Assembly: GCA_026168455.1 (NCBI GenBank)
Contig: CM047428.1
Span: forward strand, 86,260,594 to 86,324,593
Source: Theocolax elegans
Taxonomy: Eukaryota; Arthropoda; Insecta; Hymenoptera; Cerocephalidae
Length of the DNA: 64,000 nucleotides
Direction of reading: 5' to 3'
Shown: positions 1 through 10,300 of the stretch, piece after piece
Layout of the letters: the number at the start of each line of letters is the position of its first letter
Numbering within the stretch: the stretch's first letter is position 1
Notes under the pieces: model-generated
Told to the model about the DNA's origin: nothing
Seen by the model: the letters and a program-made list of their open reading frames with translations, nothing else
The model's database searches: none
Made by a program: the position numbers and the translations under genes

Positions 1-1620
1 TCCTCCTCTTATACCTAAGCGATATCGAGCTACTTTTGTTCCGAAATCTATATCTAATGGGATTAAAAACCAGCGAGATTTAAATTTTGGCGCGCACGCT
101 GTTGGACGATTGAACAAAAAATAAGAAAAAAAATTCCATCGAATTAATCAACTGCCGAGAAATTACGTTACATCTTGGTATGCGTGTTGTGCATCAGCTA
201 CACAGCTAACCATTTGTAATACATCGACTGTGTTATTCGAAGTAAAACAATTTAGCCAACTCGATGTGTATGCGTGTATATATGTATACGGTGTTCGATA
301 GATTCATTTCCAGTGATCGCGTATCGATAACCGACAGGATGTTAGAAGCATTGATTGAACGGAAATCTCGGGTTGCCAAGTGCAATCTGCGCTCTATATT
401 CAACCTCGAAAACTCATAAATAGACTAAATTTTCGTCGTTTTAACTTGGAATAAAATATTTTATACAAATGTAGCTTTTTACAGTGGCGTATTTTTTTCT
501 TTTTAATATACGATTATTTGCTATCTTTTTTACGCATTATGTCGGATAAATTTGGTTATAACTTGACTGTCAATACTTGTCGTTTTTTGTGTCAATTTAT
601 ACTTATATCTTTGCTTTTGCCGATATTTATGAAATATTATTAATCGAGCAGAAAATACAAGAAGAAACGTAAATTTACGATCAAATGTTGGATTTGTAGA
701 ATATAGTTATTAAATCAATGACATTGATGATTCGTATCGGATCAATCCAAGTAAGCTTCTTGTCAAAACAGTAGACCGACTGTGAAGATTAGGATGACCA
801 CATAAATAGAAGTAATAGTAATGTTTTATAAAGATTTTACATAAATTATAAAACAATGTAATTGAATATTTACAATTGAAAGAAAAGCTTGTATTAAATA
901 CCATTTATTTTTGCGTTTAATTATGTTGTTGCGCCGCCACTATTTGTTTTTCACTCTATCTTGTAAAACCACTTAAAGTCCGTGAAATTTGTTAAGATTA
1001 TGCTAGAAATCGTAACCGTAGAATTCTAGATAATTACTAGCTAATTGACTGAAATTTGGATAGGATGGTTATATTTTTAGTATTTAGTTTTTTTTGAACA
1101 AAACTAAATAATTTCAGTTATTTTATTGAATTTTAAAGTTTGGTAATAAAGTGTTATCGTATATACAATTATTAGGAATTATTTGAAATCTATATTTCAA
1201 CCAATTACCGATATAGATTATATCTAAAAATTAATGAATTAATAGCTACTAAAATTTAGTATTTGGTAATTATGAGCTATTGAAATTAGGTGATTGTCAG
1301 TGTTTTACCTAAAAAAAAGTTGATTTAATTTTCCAGCAGTAAGAAAGACGAAGGTAGGAAAAGAAAAAAGAAAGTGAATTACGTTGGTTTACAAGTCGGT
1401 CGAAAGATAGTGGGACGATACGAGAGTATATATACTCGTCAACGAGGAGGTGTTATACAACAGTTATAACAACCACCTGCGGCTCGTTCGGATCGTCGGA
1501 CGATTCCGTCTTTTTCCTTCTTGCGGCCATCTTTATGGGGTATCTCGCGCTTCGCTTGTCAAGCGTACGTGCATGTGAGAGAATCGCGGATAGCGTGACA
1601 CAATTTCCATTTTTAGAAGT

Positions 1621-1623
<3 letters not shown>

Positions 1624-1663
<40 letters not shown>
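1624..1663. repeat. (GA)n microsatellite
   Basis: Uninterrupted GA dinucleotides. This is the most common microsatellite type in the window, recurring near 21.2, 33.0, 38.4, 44.8, 49.4, 52.4, 53.7, 55.7, 61.7 and 63.6 kb. Confidence 0.97.
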
Positions 1664-1665
<2 letters not shown>

Positions 1666-2668
1666 TCGCGTTGGTTACACACATTCACCATCCTTCTATA
1701 TGTAACCGGCTTTATGTACAATAAAAATAGCCCTTCCTCGTTCTCTCTTCTCGAACCTTCGTTAATATATATATGGGTAATATCGTTACATAATCTATTA
1801 TTTATTAACTTTTTTCTCCAGTCGAGCTCGATGAATTCATTACATTTTTCCCCTAGAATTGACGTGCTTTATCTTCGCCAAATTAGTCAATTTTTTTTTC
1901 ATTTTCATCGATGCACATTAACCTATCCATTTTTTTTAAGCGAGAGGGTTCTATATTTACCGTTTTATAAATGTATATTAAACCGGTTGAATTAAACGCT
2001 CGTTAAATTGTTACACATTATTTTTCAGTTAATTTATACCGATATAAATATTAATTTATTTAATTACAATTGGAACTCCGTATGGTTTCAATTTAGCCGA
2101 TGGAATTAATCATTAACCCGAATCGATATAAATATTTTTCGTTCCTCTTTTTAAATTAAATCGGTCTGTTTGCGCGCTCGCATTATACGGTGGAAATCAA
2201 CGCAGGAGGTCTATGCACAGGATGCCTGTAAACAAGACTCGCGTAAATGTTTACATTTACGATGCCATTGTAATTCGTTGACTTGTGTATACGCGCGTAT
2301 GGTATAGTTTTCGTTCCGTTTATCCCCTCCACCCTTCCCTCTCTCACCCTCTCTCTCTCCCTCTCTCGTAATTCGACTTTAGCTCGAACGACACGAGGCC
2401 CTAATCGTGATAAAAAGATACGGATCCTCCGTAAAAGTTACATTTTTCGAGCGAAAAAAGAAGGATCCTTCCCTCTTTCTTTTATTATCTAATTAACTTA
2501 GCAAGAAAGGACAAAAAAATAAATGTCTAGCTTGGTCTTATCAAACGAATCGCAATTGAAGGAAGGTTTATATTTGTCGGTTTACAGAGAAAAAGGGAAA
2601 TTTGTTTGGACTGTTTTGTCATTAAAACTACCTCAAACTCGTTTCACGAGAAGACGTATATAATTTTG

Positions 2669-2704
2669 TATAAATAGCCCATATTTCGATCGTCGTTCTC
2701 ATTC
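2669..2704 (+). promoter_or_regulatory. candidate TATA plus initiator core promoter
   Basis: TATAAATAG at 2669-2677 is followed by TCATTC at 2699-2704, which fits the arthropod initiator consensus TCAKTY. The TATA box begins 32 nt upstream of the initiator A (2701), the spacing expected for a focused TATA promoter. No coding exon is recognisable downstream, so this may be chance, an enhancer transcript or an unannotated 5' exon. Confidence 0.3.
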
Positions 2705-3385
2705 TCGCTTAATACGTCTGACCACTCATATGAATTCTTTGATTTTCTCTCTTTCTTTATCGCGTACGATCGAGAGTGGAAAATGTTTTGGTTTTAGGTG
2801 CGTTTCCATTTTATACGCGTATGAGGTTCACGTCACAAGTGCACCACGACGAACCTTCGTCCCAATCGACCAGACCTTGACGTACTTGGGATATTTTTTA
2901 CTTTTATTTATTTTCTCTCGTCGCCCCCCCCCCCCCCTCTCTTTCTCGGTATAACGTACACCTCCTCGGTATTTTACCTCGCGAATCAACGATTCGATTT
3001 ATATGCTAAGAAACAATCCAATAAGATTTTTATGACTTAAGCTTCAATTTTTTTCTCTATGGCGCTGTACGCGTGACCGGTTAAATTTATGCACCGAAAA
3101 TTTTCAGATTTTTCAAATCGTATAGAATTAATTTCTAATGTTGCTTATGTCAAATATTTTACGCAAAAACTAGTCATTTAATCAAAAATGACCAAGAAGT
3201 AATTTATACACAATAAGTAGCCAAAATAAGGTTTCGATTAACACCAAGAATCCTCAATTTCTACTGAATTAAGAAATATAATAAAAAATCCTATAATATC
3301 TACCAAATATATTAACATGTGTGTTATAACTTTTGCTATAAATCCTGAAATGAGAATAAACATATGTAAATATTTATTGTACAAT

Positions 3386-3390
3386 ATAGT
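3386..3390. repeat. target-site duplication, left copy (ATAGT)
   Basis: The five bases ATAGT lie immediately left of the retrotransposon and recur immediately right of it at 8808-8812. A 4-6 bp duplication is normal for Ty3/gypsy integrases. One ambiguous base at the LTR edge means the duplication could be counted as 4 bp. Confidence 0.85.
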
Positions 3391-4027
3391 TTGGTTGTCG
3401 GGTACGCGCCGTGTAGTGTAAAATAAATGAACAGATGATTACAGAATATAAATAAAGTTTATTAAAATATTTCGTTGTACGTGTCTAACGAGTATGTGTG
3501 CTCGGGTGGAGCGTTAGGCTGTGAATGAATCTCCTATGCAAAGCTGCTTCGCAGGTCACCTACGGAAAGGGATGGAAGGGATGATAATAATCGGTACAGT
3601 TAGTTTTCTAAGGTAGGGAAAAGGTTTGCAAGTTTGAACCCGTCGAACGATGCGAACCAGATATATGCAGTAATTAAGGAAAACATTGACCGGGTGAATC
3701 CCAAAACGTGAAAAGAAATTAATTACCCGGATGACTATAAAACTGAGCATAAAACTTTAACCGTAAGGATGCCGAAATATAAAACAATTGAGGAATGGAT
3801 GTCCGCGCGGGTGAAAAGGTTTAGGATTAGGAAAAGACTGACCTGCGAAGGGACTTCGTAAAGGAGGCGTGTTTGAGGATGTATATGCATGTGTATGTGT
3901 TTGTTTGCGTGTGTTTGAATACAACTTATTTATAAATACATATAATATGATTCATGTGCTTTAATTTAATCATATATAATATTTAACTTAATAATAAATG
4001 CCCGAGCGTATGTAGCAAGCCGCTACA
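3391..4027 (-). repeat. 3' LTR of the gypsy element
   Basis: This 637-bp repeat matches 8171-8807 at a constant offset of 4780 with no difference seen. Read on the minus strand it begins TGTAGCGGC and ends CCGACAACCAA, so the start has the usual TG but the end lacks the usual CA. A small frame of 64 codons inside it (3556-3750) is repeated exactly in the other LTR and is not considered a gene. Confidence 0.95.
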
Positions 4028-4030
4028 GTA

Positions 4031-4037
4031 CCCCCTT
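4031..4037 (-). other. candidate polypurine tract
   Basis: The minus strand reads GGCAAGGGGG and then TAC before the 3' LTR begins with TGTAGC. The purine run AAGGGGG would prime plus-strand DNA synthesis. It is short and three bases away from the LTR, which is unusual. The three bases could be lost in integrase end-processing, or the tract could be used imprecisely. Confidence 0.6.
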
Positions 4038-4058
4038 GCCAGTGATGAAGTCACGATA

Positions 4059-7000
4059 TCAGTTGAATCCAGCTTGGTAGCGCTCGGTAAATCGAACGCG
4101 TCGTCCTGACCTGCGAGGATCGTCTTGGCGCTGTGTGGTTTGAAGATGTGATGAAGGAGTGGGGCTGTTGTTTGATTGCGTTGTCTGCTGTTGCTCCTCT
4201 GTAGTTATGTTGTCCTCTGCTAGTGTGAATGCAGGTATAAGTCGATCTATACATACGGTAATGTGATTTCCGTTGATCAACAGTACAAACGTTTTATCGG
4301 ACCTTTCTATTATTTTATAAGGACCATCGTACGGCATATCCAGTGTATTTTTAACTGCATCGTGTCGTACGAAGGCATGGCTGCTTGTGTTGAGGTCTTT
4401 AAAAATAAAAACTTTCCGCTCGCCGTGTCTGCTTGCTTTTACTGGTCGCAGTGTCTGCATTTTGCGACGTAAGTCCTTGATGTACTCAGCTGCGTCGTCC
4501 GTTGCGTTCGGCTGTGCTGATAGGAATTCGCCGGGTAGCCGAAGTGTTTCGCCGTATACGAGTTCGGCTGAGGTCGCTGATAAGTCCTCTTTCCATGCTG
4601 TTCTTATGCCAAGCAGAACGGTGTGTAGAACTCGCGTCCATTGCTTGTTCTCGTGGCATCTAATAGCCGCCTTGAGCTGGCGGTGTAAACGCTCGACCAT
4701 ACCGTTGGCCTTGGGATTGTACGCTGTTGTGCGGAGGCGAGTCGCGCCTATCAATCGATTGAGCGATTGAAAAAGGTTAGACTCGAATTGTCGTCCTTGG
4801 TCTGTTGTAACCCTTAATGGTGTTCCGAAACGGCAGATCCAGCCCTCGTAAAATGCTCGAGCAACTGTCTCCGCCTCTTGGTCCGGCAGCGGGAAAGCTT
4901 CGGGCCAGCGTGTATAGCGGTCGACGCACGTTAGGCAGTACCGTTGTCCTTCCGATATCGGCAGTACTATGATATCTATATGTACGTGCTGGAATCGGGC
5001 TGATGGTGGTGTGAATTCGCCCGTTGGCGAAGTAACGTGCCGTGTAATCTTTGACCTTTGACACGCGATGCACGCTCGCGCCCATTCGCGACAATCGGTT
5101 TTGATCGAAGGCCAAACAAAACGTTGTGTCACTTGCTTGACCGTAGCTTTAATCCCTGGATGAGACAAGTGATGCACGGAGTTGAATGCAGCTTTCCGAA
5201 AGGAAGCTGTGATGTAAGGTCTTGCCGTGGATGTGGAGATATCGCAAAAAACAGCTGTGTCCGTTCCGGGAATCTGAAATAGCTTGAGTTTCAGCGTTGA
5301 TTCCGGACACAGGTATGTTTTAAGCTCCTCGTCCTCTTGTTGGGATGCTGCTAAAGCACTGTAGTCGATACATGTAGTTATGGTTTCGATGCGTGAAAGT
5401 GCATCGGCGACGATGTTATCTTGACCGGCCACGTGTCTAATGTCTGTGGTGTACTGACCGATAAAGTCAAGATGTCGAGCTTGCCTTGGTGTAGCCTTTT
5501 CTAATTTTTGTTTAAAAGCGAATATTAGCGGCTTGTGGTCCGTGAAGATTGTAAAATCGCGAGCTTCTAGCATATGCTTAAAATGTTTTATTGCTAGATA
5601 AATCGCGAGTAACTCGCGGTCGAACGCACTATACCGATTTTCGGTCGGGCTTAACTTTTTGGAGAAGAATCCAAGAGGTTCCCACTGATCGTTTACCCGT
5701 TGCTGCAGCACGGCACCTACAGCTACATCAGATGCATCGCAGACGAGCGCGAGAAATGCTCCAGATTGTGGGTGCGCGAGTAAAGTCGCGTGTGATAAAT
5801 CCTCTCGTACTTGATTGAATGCTTCGGTGGCTTCTGGGTTCCAGGTAATCGGTGCCTTGCCTTTGAGCTGCCCGTGCAATAAATCGTTGAGCGGGGCTTG
5901 TCGTTCAGCTGTTTTAGGTAAGCAATTTCGATAGAAATTTACCATACCCAAAAACTGCCTTAATTGTTTTGCGGTTGTAGGTCTTTTGTACTCCCTAATT
6001 GCTGTAATTCTATTAGGGAGTGGTTGCACGCCCTTCGGCGTGATCAGGTAGCCGAGAAAAGGAACTTCTGGTTGACCAAAGAGGCACTTTCCCGGGTTTA
6101 ATACGATACCGTATTCTTGTAGGCGTTGAAAGAGCTGCCGTAGGTGGTCGAAGTGCTCCTCTTCGTTCGTTGATGCCACTAGGATATCGTCTATATATCC
6201 GTAGCAGAAGTCGAGTCCTCGCAGCATCTCGTCACAAAATCGCTGGAATGTTTGAGCGGCGTTTCTGAGACCGAAACTCATAAACGGAAACTCAAATAAC
6301 CCGAAAGGTGTGGTGATGGCCGTTTTGTGGATGTCTTCCTCGGCCACCGGTATCTGATTATACGCACGCACCAGGTCAATTTTTGAAAAAATTGATTTGC
6401 CGTGTAGAGTTTGCGCGAAATCTTGTATATGCTTAACAGGATACCGGTCCGGGATGGTGCGTGCGTTTAGCGCACGATAATCTCCGCAAGGTCGCCACTC
6501 ATCGTCTTGTTTGGGCACCATGTGTAGAGGCGCCGCCCAGCTGCTCGACGAGGGTCTCGCGGTACCGAGTTGCAACATTGCCTCGAACGCTCTTTTGGCC
6601 GCCATGTAGCGTTCAGGAGCAAGGCGGCGTGGTTTTGCTGCCGCTGGTGGTCCGGACGTCGTTTCGACGTAGTGTTTTGTGTTGTGCTTGATAACAGGTG
6701 CACGGCCGTCCGGGCGCGTGATGTCCGGGTAATCGGCGAGTAAACGGTGATAAGGTGTTGCTCCCGTAATAACTTTGATACTCGGGATATTACACTCGCA
6801 TACCTGGCCGCGTGTTCCGATGTTTGATAATTGATCAATAAGTCGGCCGTTTCGAATATCCACTAACAATCCGTAGTGAGATAAAAAATCAGCGCCGATG
6901 ATCGGTTTGCTTACATCCGCGATCGTAAATTTCCACGGAAGTGACCGTCGTAACCCGAGATTTAACGCAAGTGTCTTTGTTCCGTAAGTCGCGATTACCG

Positions 7001-7256
7001 TACCATTTGCTGCTGCTAATTCGTAAGTCGACCTTTTCAATGGGCCGCGAACTGCCATTCGCGGGTACACGCAAAGGTCGGCGCCGGTGTCTATTAAAAA
7101 TTGGGACCTCGTTTCCTTGTCGGTAACGAACAGGCGGCGCGTTGTGAAACTCGGCTCGCTCGCCGCCATTAGCGAGTGCCGGTCGCGTTTCCCTGGAACG
7201 TGCACGGTTGACGGCAGCAACGGGCGGCTGCCCCGAATCGCCAATGGTACCAGCAT
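4059..7256 (-). CDS. Pol polyprotein of the gypsy element (protease-RT-RNase H-integrase)
   Basis: A 1065-codon frame numbered from its first ATG, but translation is expected to enter by -1 frameshift at 7187, so that ATG need not be used. Aspartic protease: DTG at residues 56-58. Reverse transcriptase: first catalytic Asp at 294 and YIDD at 354-357. RNase H: D507, E548, D573, D618. Integrase: zinc-binding H695/H699/C729/C732, then D761, D819 and E855 with exactly 35 residues between the last two, followed by a GPY module near 978-980. There is no chromodomain; the tail after about residue 1010 is polar and Gln/Arg-rich. No stop, frameshift or missing catalytic residue was seen. It copies and inserts the element and overlaps the gag frame. 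Confidence 0.97.
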   Translation of the reverse strand: MLVPLAIRGSRPLLPSTVHVPGKRDRHSLMAASEPSFTTRRLFVTDKETRSQFLIDTGADLCVYPRMAVRGPLKRSTYELAAANGTVIATYGTKTLALNLGLRRSLPWKFTIADVSKPIIGADFLSHYGLLVDIRNGRLIDQLSNIGTRGQVCECNIPSIKVITGATPYHRLLADYPDITRPDGRAPVIKHNTKHYVETTSGPPAAAKPRRLAPERYMAAKRAFEAMLQLGTARPSSSSWAAPLHMVPKQDDEWRPCGDYRALNARTIPDRYPVKHIQDFAQTLHGKSIFSKIDLVRAYNQIPVAEEDIHKTAITTPFGLFEFPFMSFGLRNAAQTFQRFCDEMLRGLDFCYGYIDDILVASTNEEEHFDHLRQLFQRLQEYGIVLNPGKCLFGQPEVPFLGYLITPKGVQPLPNRITAIREYKRPTTAKQLRQFLGMVNFYRNCLPKTAERQAPLNDLLHGQLKGKAPITWNPEATEAFNQVREDLSHATLLAHPQSGAFLALVCDASDVAVGAVLQQRVNDQWEPLGFFSKKLSPTENRYSAFDRELLAIYLAIKHFKHMLEARDFTIFTDHKPLIFAFKQKLEKATPRQARHLDFIGQYTTDIRHVAGQDNIVADALSRIETITTCIDYSALAASQQEDEELKTYLCPESTLKLKLFQIPGTDTAVFCDISTSTARPYITASFRKAAFNSVHHLSHPGIKATVKQVTQRFVWPSIKTDCREWARACIACQRSKITRHVTSPTGEFTPPSARFQHVHIDIIVLPISEGQRYCLTCVDRYTRWPEAFPLPDQEAETVARAFYEGWICRFGTPLRVTTDQGRQFESNLFQSLNRLIGATRLRTTAYNPKANGMVERLHRQLKAAIRCHENKQWTRVLHTVLLGIRTAWKEDLSATSAELVYGETLRLPGEFLSAQPNATDDAAEYIKDLRRKMQTLRPVKASRHGERKVFIFKDLNTSSHAFVRHDAVKNTLDMPYDGPYKIIERSDKTFVLLINGNHITVCIDRLIPAFTLAEDNITTEEQQQTTQSNNSPTPSSHLQTTQRQDDPRRSGRRVRFTERYQAGFN
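7152..7193 (-). promoter_or_regulatory. -1 programmed ribosomal frameshift signal between gag and pol
   Basis: On the minus strand the heptamer GGGAAAC occupies 7193-7187 and is in register with gag as G GGA AAC, a classical X XXY YYZ slippery site. After a 5-nt spacer (7186-7182) a stem can form: CGGC at 7181-7178 and TCGC at 7175-7172 pair with the contiguous GCGAGCCG at 7159-7152, leaving a 2-nt bulge and a 12-nt loop that contains the gag stop. The pol frame is -1 relative to gag, and a slip here enters the open pol frame six codons before the gag stop. Efficiency cannot be judged from sequence, and a pseudoknot is possible. Confidence 0.85.
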
Positions 7257-8029
7257 TCGGTGCCCTCGTGGCGTGGACTCGCGGGTCGCGACCGCGATCG
7301 GTCTCGCGAGCGCGAGCGAGGGCGCGATCGGAACGCGGGCTCTCGGTTTACTTCCGCTTTTAATTCACTCACCTCACGTTTGAAAGTGGCAATCAGCTCC
7401 TCCCGTAGATTTAATGCGAATTGCGTCATTTTTACGTTAAATATAGCCTCGAGCTGTGTCGGCATTACTTCCGCGACGTGAGGTGTGGGACCGCTTCCCA
7501 TTGTAGCCATAACGGCGTCGGCTAGTTCTGCCAATTTGTCTAACGCGATGCCCTGTTGTGTCGCTAAAATGGCTTGCACTGAAGTTGGTAGACGGCCAAG
7601 CCAAAGGGTGCGTATCACTGGATCTGAAATCGCCGAGCCGCCTAGGTCCTTGAGGTGGCGGAGAAACTGCGAGGGCTTTCTGTCGCCGATTTCCTCGTTC
7701 TCGAGGAGCCGCTTGGTCTTCTCGTCTTGTGACGCACTTAACCTTCGAATAAGCTCTTCTCGAAGCTTTGTATACGGGCAATCGGCCGGTGGATCGGTGA
7801 TAATATCCTTGACCTCGAGTGCGTAACGCGGTTCGAGGACACCTAGCACGTATCCGAACTTCGTTTTTTCGGTGGTCACACCACTTGAAGCGAAACTGTG
7901 TTCGGCCATGTTGAACCATAGCGCGGGTTCCGTTGGCATAAACTGCGGTAATCGCACCGCCACGCGCTCGATTGAAGGAGTCGCGGCGGACACTGGCGAT
8001 GGCACTTCCCTCGTATCGTTTTGGAGCAT
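7169..8029 (-). CDS. Gag protein of the gypsy element
   Basis: A 286-codon frame starting 141 nt downstream of the 5' LTR, using the first ATG after the primer site. The central part is mostly helical and capsid-like. Residues about 231-252 are rich in Arg and Ser (RS dipeptides) and should be basic and RNA-binding. A Cys/His cluster follows at about 259-276: CWYH, then a Cys pair, then a final Cys. This is not the standard CX2CX4HX4C knuckle but fits a C-H-C-C zinc-binding variant I associate with arthropod gypsy relatives. The frame ends TAA at 7171-7169, overlapping pol. It would package element RNA into particles. Confidence 0.93.
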   Translation of the reverse strand: MLQNDTREVPSPVSAATPSIERVAVRLPQFMPTEPALWFNMAEHSFASSGVTTEKTKFGYVLGVLEPRYALEVKDIITDPPADCPYTKLREELIRRLSASQDEKTKRLLENEEIGDRKPSQFLRHLKDLGGSAISDPVIRTLWLGRLPTSVQAILATQQGIALDKLAELADAVMATMGSGPTPHVAEVMPTQLEAIFNVKMTQFALNLREELIATFKREVSELKAEVNREPAFRSRPRSRSRDRSRSRPASPRHEGTECWYHWRFGAAARCCRQPCTFQGNATGTR

Positions 8030-8150
8030 GTTGCTTAGAAGTTTAGTGTTTTTATAATTGCACGAAAGAAAAAGTCACTATATATCGTATGCACTACGCG
8101 GCGAAACAACCTATTCGTTTCACAAAGTTTACTAAAACGTCACTTTTAAA

Positions 8151-8168
8151 ATCACGTCGGGGTCACCA
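8151..8168 (-). other. primer-binding site for tRNA-Trp
   Basis: The plus-strand sequence ATCACGTCGGGGTCACCA equals the conserved 3' end of eukaryotic cytoplasmic tRNA-Trp plus CCA, and the match continues three more bases (8148-8150). The element's RNA (minus strand) is therefore complementary to tRNA-Trp over at least 18 nt. It begins TGG two bases inside the 5' LTR, the expected position for first-strand priming. The 18-nt site is the one I know from avian sarcoma-leukosis retroviruses, a convergence in primer choice. Confidence 0.93.
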
Positions 8169-8170
8169 CT

Positions 8171-8807
8171 TTGGTTGTCGGGTACGCGCCGTGTAGTGTA
8201 AAATAAATGAACAGATGATTACAGAATATAAATAAAGTTTATTAAAATATTTCGTTGTACGTGTCTAACGAGTATGTGTGCTCGGGTGGAGCGTTAGGCT
8301 GTGAATGAATCTCCTATGCAAAGCTGCTTCGCAGGTCACCTACGGAAAGGGATGGAAGGGATGATAATAATCGGTACAGTTAGTTTTCTAAGGTAGGGAA
8401 AAGGTTTGCAAGTTTGAACCCGTCGAACGATGCGAACCAGATATATGCAGTAATTAAGGAAAACATTGACCGGGTGAATCCCAAAACGTGAAAAGAAATT
8501 AATTACCCGGATGACTATAAAACTGAGCATAAAACTTTAACCGTAAGGATGCCGAAATATAAAACAATTGAGGAATGGATGTCCGCGCGGGTGAAAAGGT
8601 TTAGGATTAGGAAAAGACTGACCTGCGAAGGGACTTCGTAAAGGAGGCGTGTTTGAGGATGTATATGCATGTGTATGTGTTTGTTTGCGTGTGTTTGAAT
8701 ACAACTTATTTATAAATACATATAATATGATTCATGTGCTTTAATTTAATCATATATAATATTTAACTTAATAATAAATGCCCGAGCGTATGTAGCAAGC
8801 CGCTACA
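8171..8807 (-). repeat. 5' LTR of the gypsy element
   Basis: Identical to the 3' LTR. On the minus strand it carries a TATAAATAAG motif at 8714-8705, close to its start, which could drive transcription. An AATAAA (plus-strand TTTATT at 8238-8243) lies near its end and could serve polyadenylation. These assignments of U3 and R/U5 are tentative. Confidence 0.95.
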
Positions 8808-8812
8808 ATAGT
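8808..8812. repeat. target-site duplication, right copy (ATAGT)
   Basis: Matches ATAGT at 3386-3390 on the other side of the element. Confidence 0.85.
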
Positions 8813-8970
8813 AAAAATTATGATATCCTATATATCCTCACTCTCTATTATAAATTTTATTAAACCACTTTTCTCACTTTAGGGTATTAGTGCGAGTGAA
8901 ATAAAAAGTAAATTTAATGCAATATCGTTTTATAATACTTTTTAATACTTTATTTCAATTTCGTGTTGTA

Positions 8971-9053
8971 TTAACGACATTTATTTTGTTTTGTTTCAGG
9001 TGAGCAATGGTTTTCGATACTACCGTGTCGTTTGTTGGCAGTCAACAGTAAGA
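8971..9053 (+). promoter_or_regulatory. candidate recursive splice site with short cryptic exon (site 1)
   Basis: A branch-point-like TTAAC (8971-8975) is followed by a T-rich tract ending GTTTCAG (acceptor AG at 8998-8999). A donor, GTGAGC, begins at the very next base (9000). This head-to-tail acceptor/donor is the ratchet-point motif of recursive splicing known from long Drosophila introns. A second donor, ACA|GTAAGA, begins at 9048, defining a 48-nt cryptic exon (9000-9047) of the kind reported to help exon definition at such sites. The same arrangement occurs at 37.6 kb. The site lies about 190 bp to the right of the gypsy element. An ordinary tiny exon starting with GTGAGC is the main alternative. 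Confidence 0.6.
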
Positions 9054-10300
9054 AATACTTGAATACATTGAGCGTATTTGCTATAAACCTGTGATTAAAG
9101 AGATAATAAAAGTCGTAGTATAAGATGAATATGAAAAAGATGATAGGAATTTTTATTAATTTTATTGATTACATCACACGAATATTCAACACATTTTTCC
9201 TCGTCACGTTAAAAATATATATTATTTAAATTTTCTCAGTAAGCTCCTTTGATAATATGTAAATACATAAGGGTTATTGTATATTTAAACTATTTATTTA
9301 AGGAACTCAACAGATATGTATCCATATATATCAATAAGTTTTCTATCAATTATTATTTGAAATTAAAATTAATTAATATACTCGTATAATAAAAAATATT
9401 TTGCGTATTCGAAACCAATTTTCTGTACTCGTACCATAACTAATATATTAATAAATAATATCCACAAAGTTGGAACAGTTTGGTCCAGTGCAGTCCGCTT
9501 TTAATCTTATAGACAGTGAATTGGAAGTTTGTGCAACTTACTACTATAACTAACAACAAGATGACTTAGAGTGTGGGTGCTGGATTTTCTGTAACTTTGA
9601 GGATTCCTTACATGCAATAATAAAAATTACAAATTAAATCGTAACAAGTGTCATCGTATTTAACTAATTATTTTTTGAAGTTATACCTTATAGTTTAGCT
9701 TAGATCCGTATAAAAAATATATAGGAATGACTAGCTACAAGAAATTATAGTTTTAGTGATTTTACTTGAAATAAGACTTATTCAATAAAACTATCAGACA
9801 TTTTTGCATATATTTACTCACACTCTAGAGAATACAACCACCTTGAGAGTATTATATGGATCTCTGAGAGAAGGTTCCAGATCTCTAAAAACGAATTAAA
9901 TTATGTTCACAAGTAGCAGTAATATTAATGATATATGCACTTTTTTTGTTAATATATTTTTTATATTTATTATACGTTTTAAAATTATCGACAAAGTCTC
10001 CTTTTTACTTTATTTATAAACAAAAATTTACATTTTTAAAACATCTTATTTATTTAGGAGTATCTCCAAGTTAACTCGATTATTTTAAGTAAATAAGCTA
10101 TTTCGCAGGTATACGGAAAATTGATAAATACGAAAAATAATAACTTGTTGCAGTTGAAAGTTTATATGTTGCAAATTATTTTCGTTTTTCGTCGTACCCT
10201 GGTAGTGCTTGAGAAATTTCCATTTCCAATGACGCAACGATGAATTACGAAGATACTTAAAACGCAGTAGACTTAAACGTTCTTCCCTTACGCGAATCTT
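9054..10300. other. AT-rich non-coding DNA
   Basis: Long A/T runs with no frame longer than about 72 codons and no recognisable repeat. A CT/AG-rich segment (9822-9890) and a purine-rich AGAAA run just beyond (about 10334-10378) are the only visible structure. Confidence 0.7.

Larger units (their letters stand above)
1..3385. other. AT-rich non-coding DNA, no gene recognised
   Basis: No open reading frame here resembles a known protein; the longest (110 codons, 1663-1995) begins in a (GA)n run and is low-complexity. Contents: a (GA)n run at 1624-1663, a CT-rich stretch near 2335-2370, a C14 homopolymer at 2934-2947, and a short hairpin at about 1079-1110 (ten-base arms around a short loop). 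A TATA/initiator pair near 2.7 kb is listed separately. A good isolated acceptor-like sequence (branch point TTAAC, pyrimidines, CCAG) ends at about 1821, but no exon can be demonstrated after it. Confidence 0.7.
3391..8807 (-). mobile_element. complete Ty3/gypsy LTR retrotransposon, minus strand
   Basis: A 5417-bp element bounded by 637-bp direct repeats and a 5-bp target duplication. Read on the minus strand the order is 5' LTR, tRNA-Trp primer site, gag, -1 frameshift signal, pol (protease, reverse transcriptase, RNase H, integrase), purine tract, 3' LTR. There is no env-like frame, and RNase H precedes integrase, the Ty3/gypsy (Metaviridae) order. The LTRs read identical base for base, both frames are uninterrupted and every catalytic residue checked is present, so the insertion is very young and the copy may be autonomous. 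The Gag finger and protease region resemble an abundant arthropod gypsy lineage; I do not assign a family name. Confidence 0.96.

Noticed and set aside
1801..1821. Good 3' splice acceptor (TTAAC, pyrimidines, CCAG)
   Set aside because: The following sequence shows no exon-like coding and no adjacent donor; single acceptor-like sites are frequent in AT-rich DNA.
3556..3750. 64-codon minus-strand frame present twice (also 8336-8530)
   Set aside because: It lies inside the two identical LTRs and is a by-product of non-coding LTR sequence.
8148..8168. Fragment of a tRNA-Trp gene
   Set aside because: Only the acceptor 3' end including CCA is present, placed exactly at the retroelement primer position, so it is a primer-binding site.
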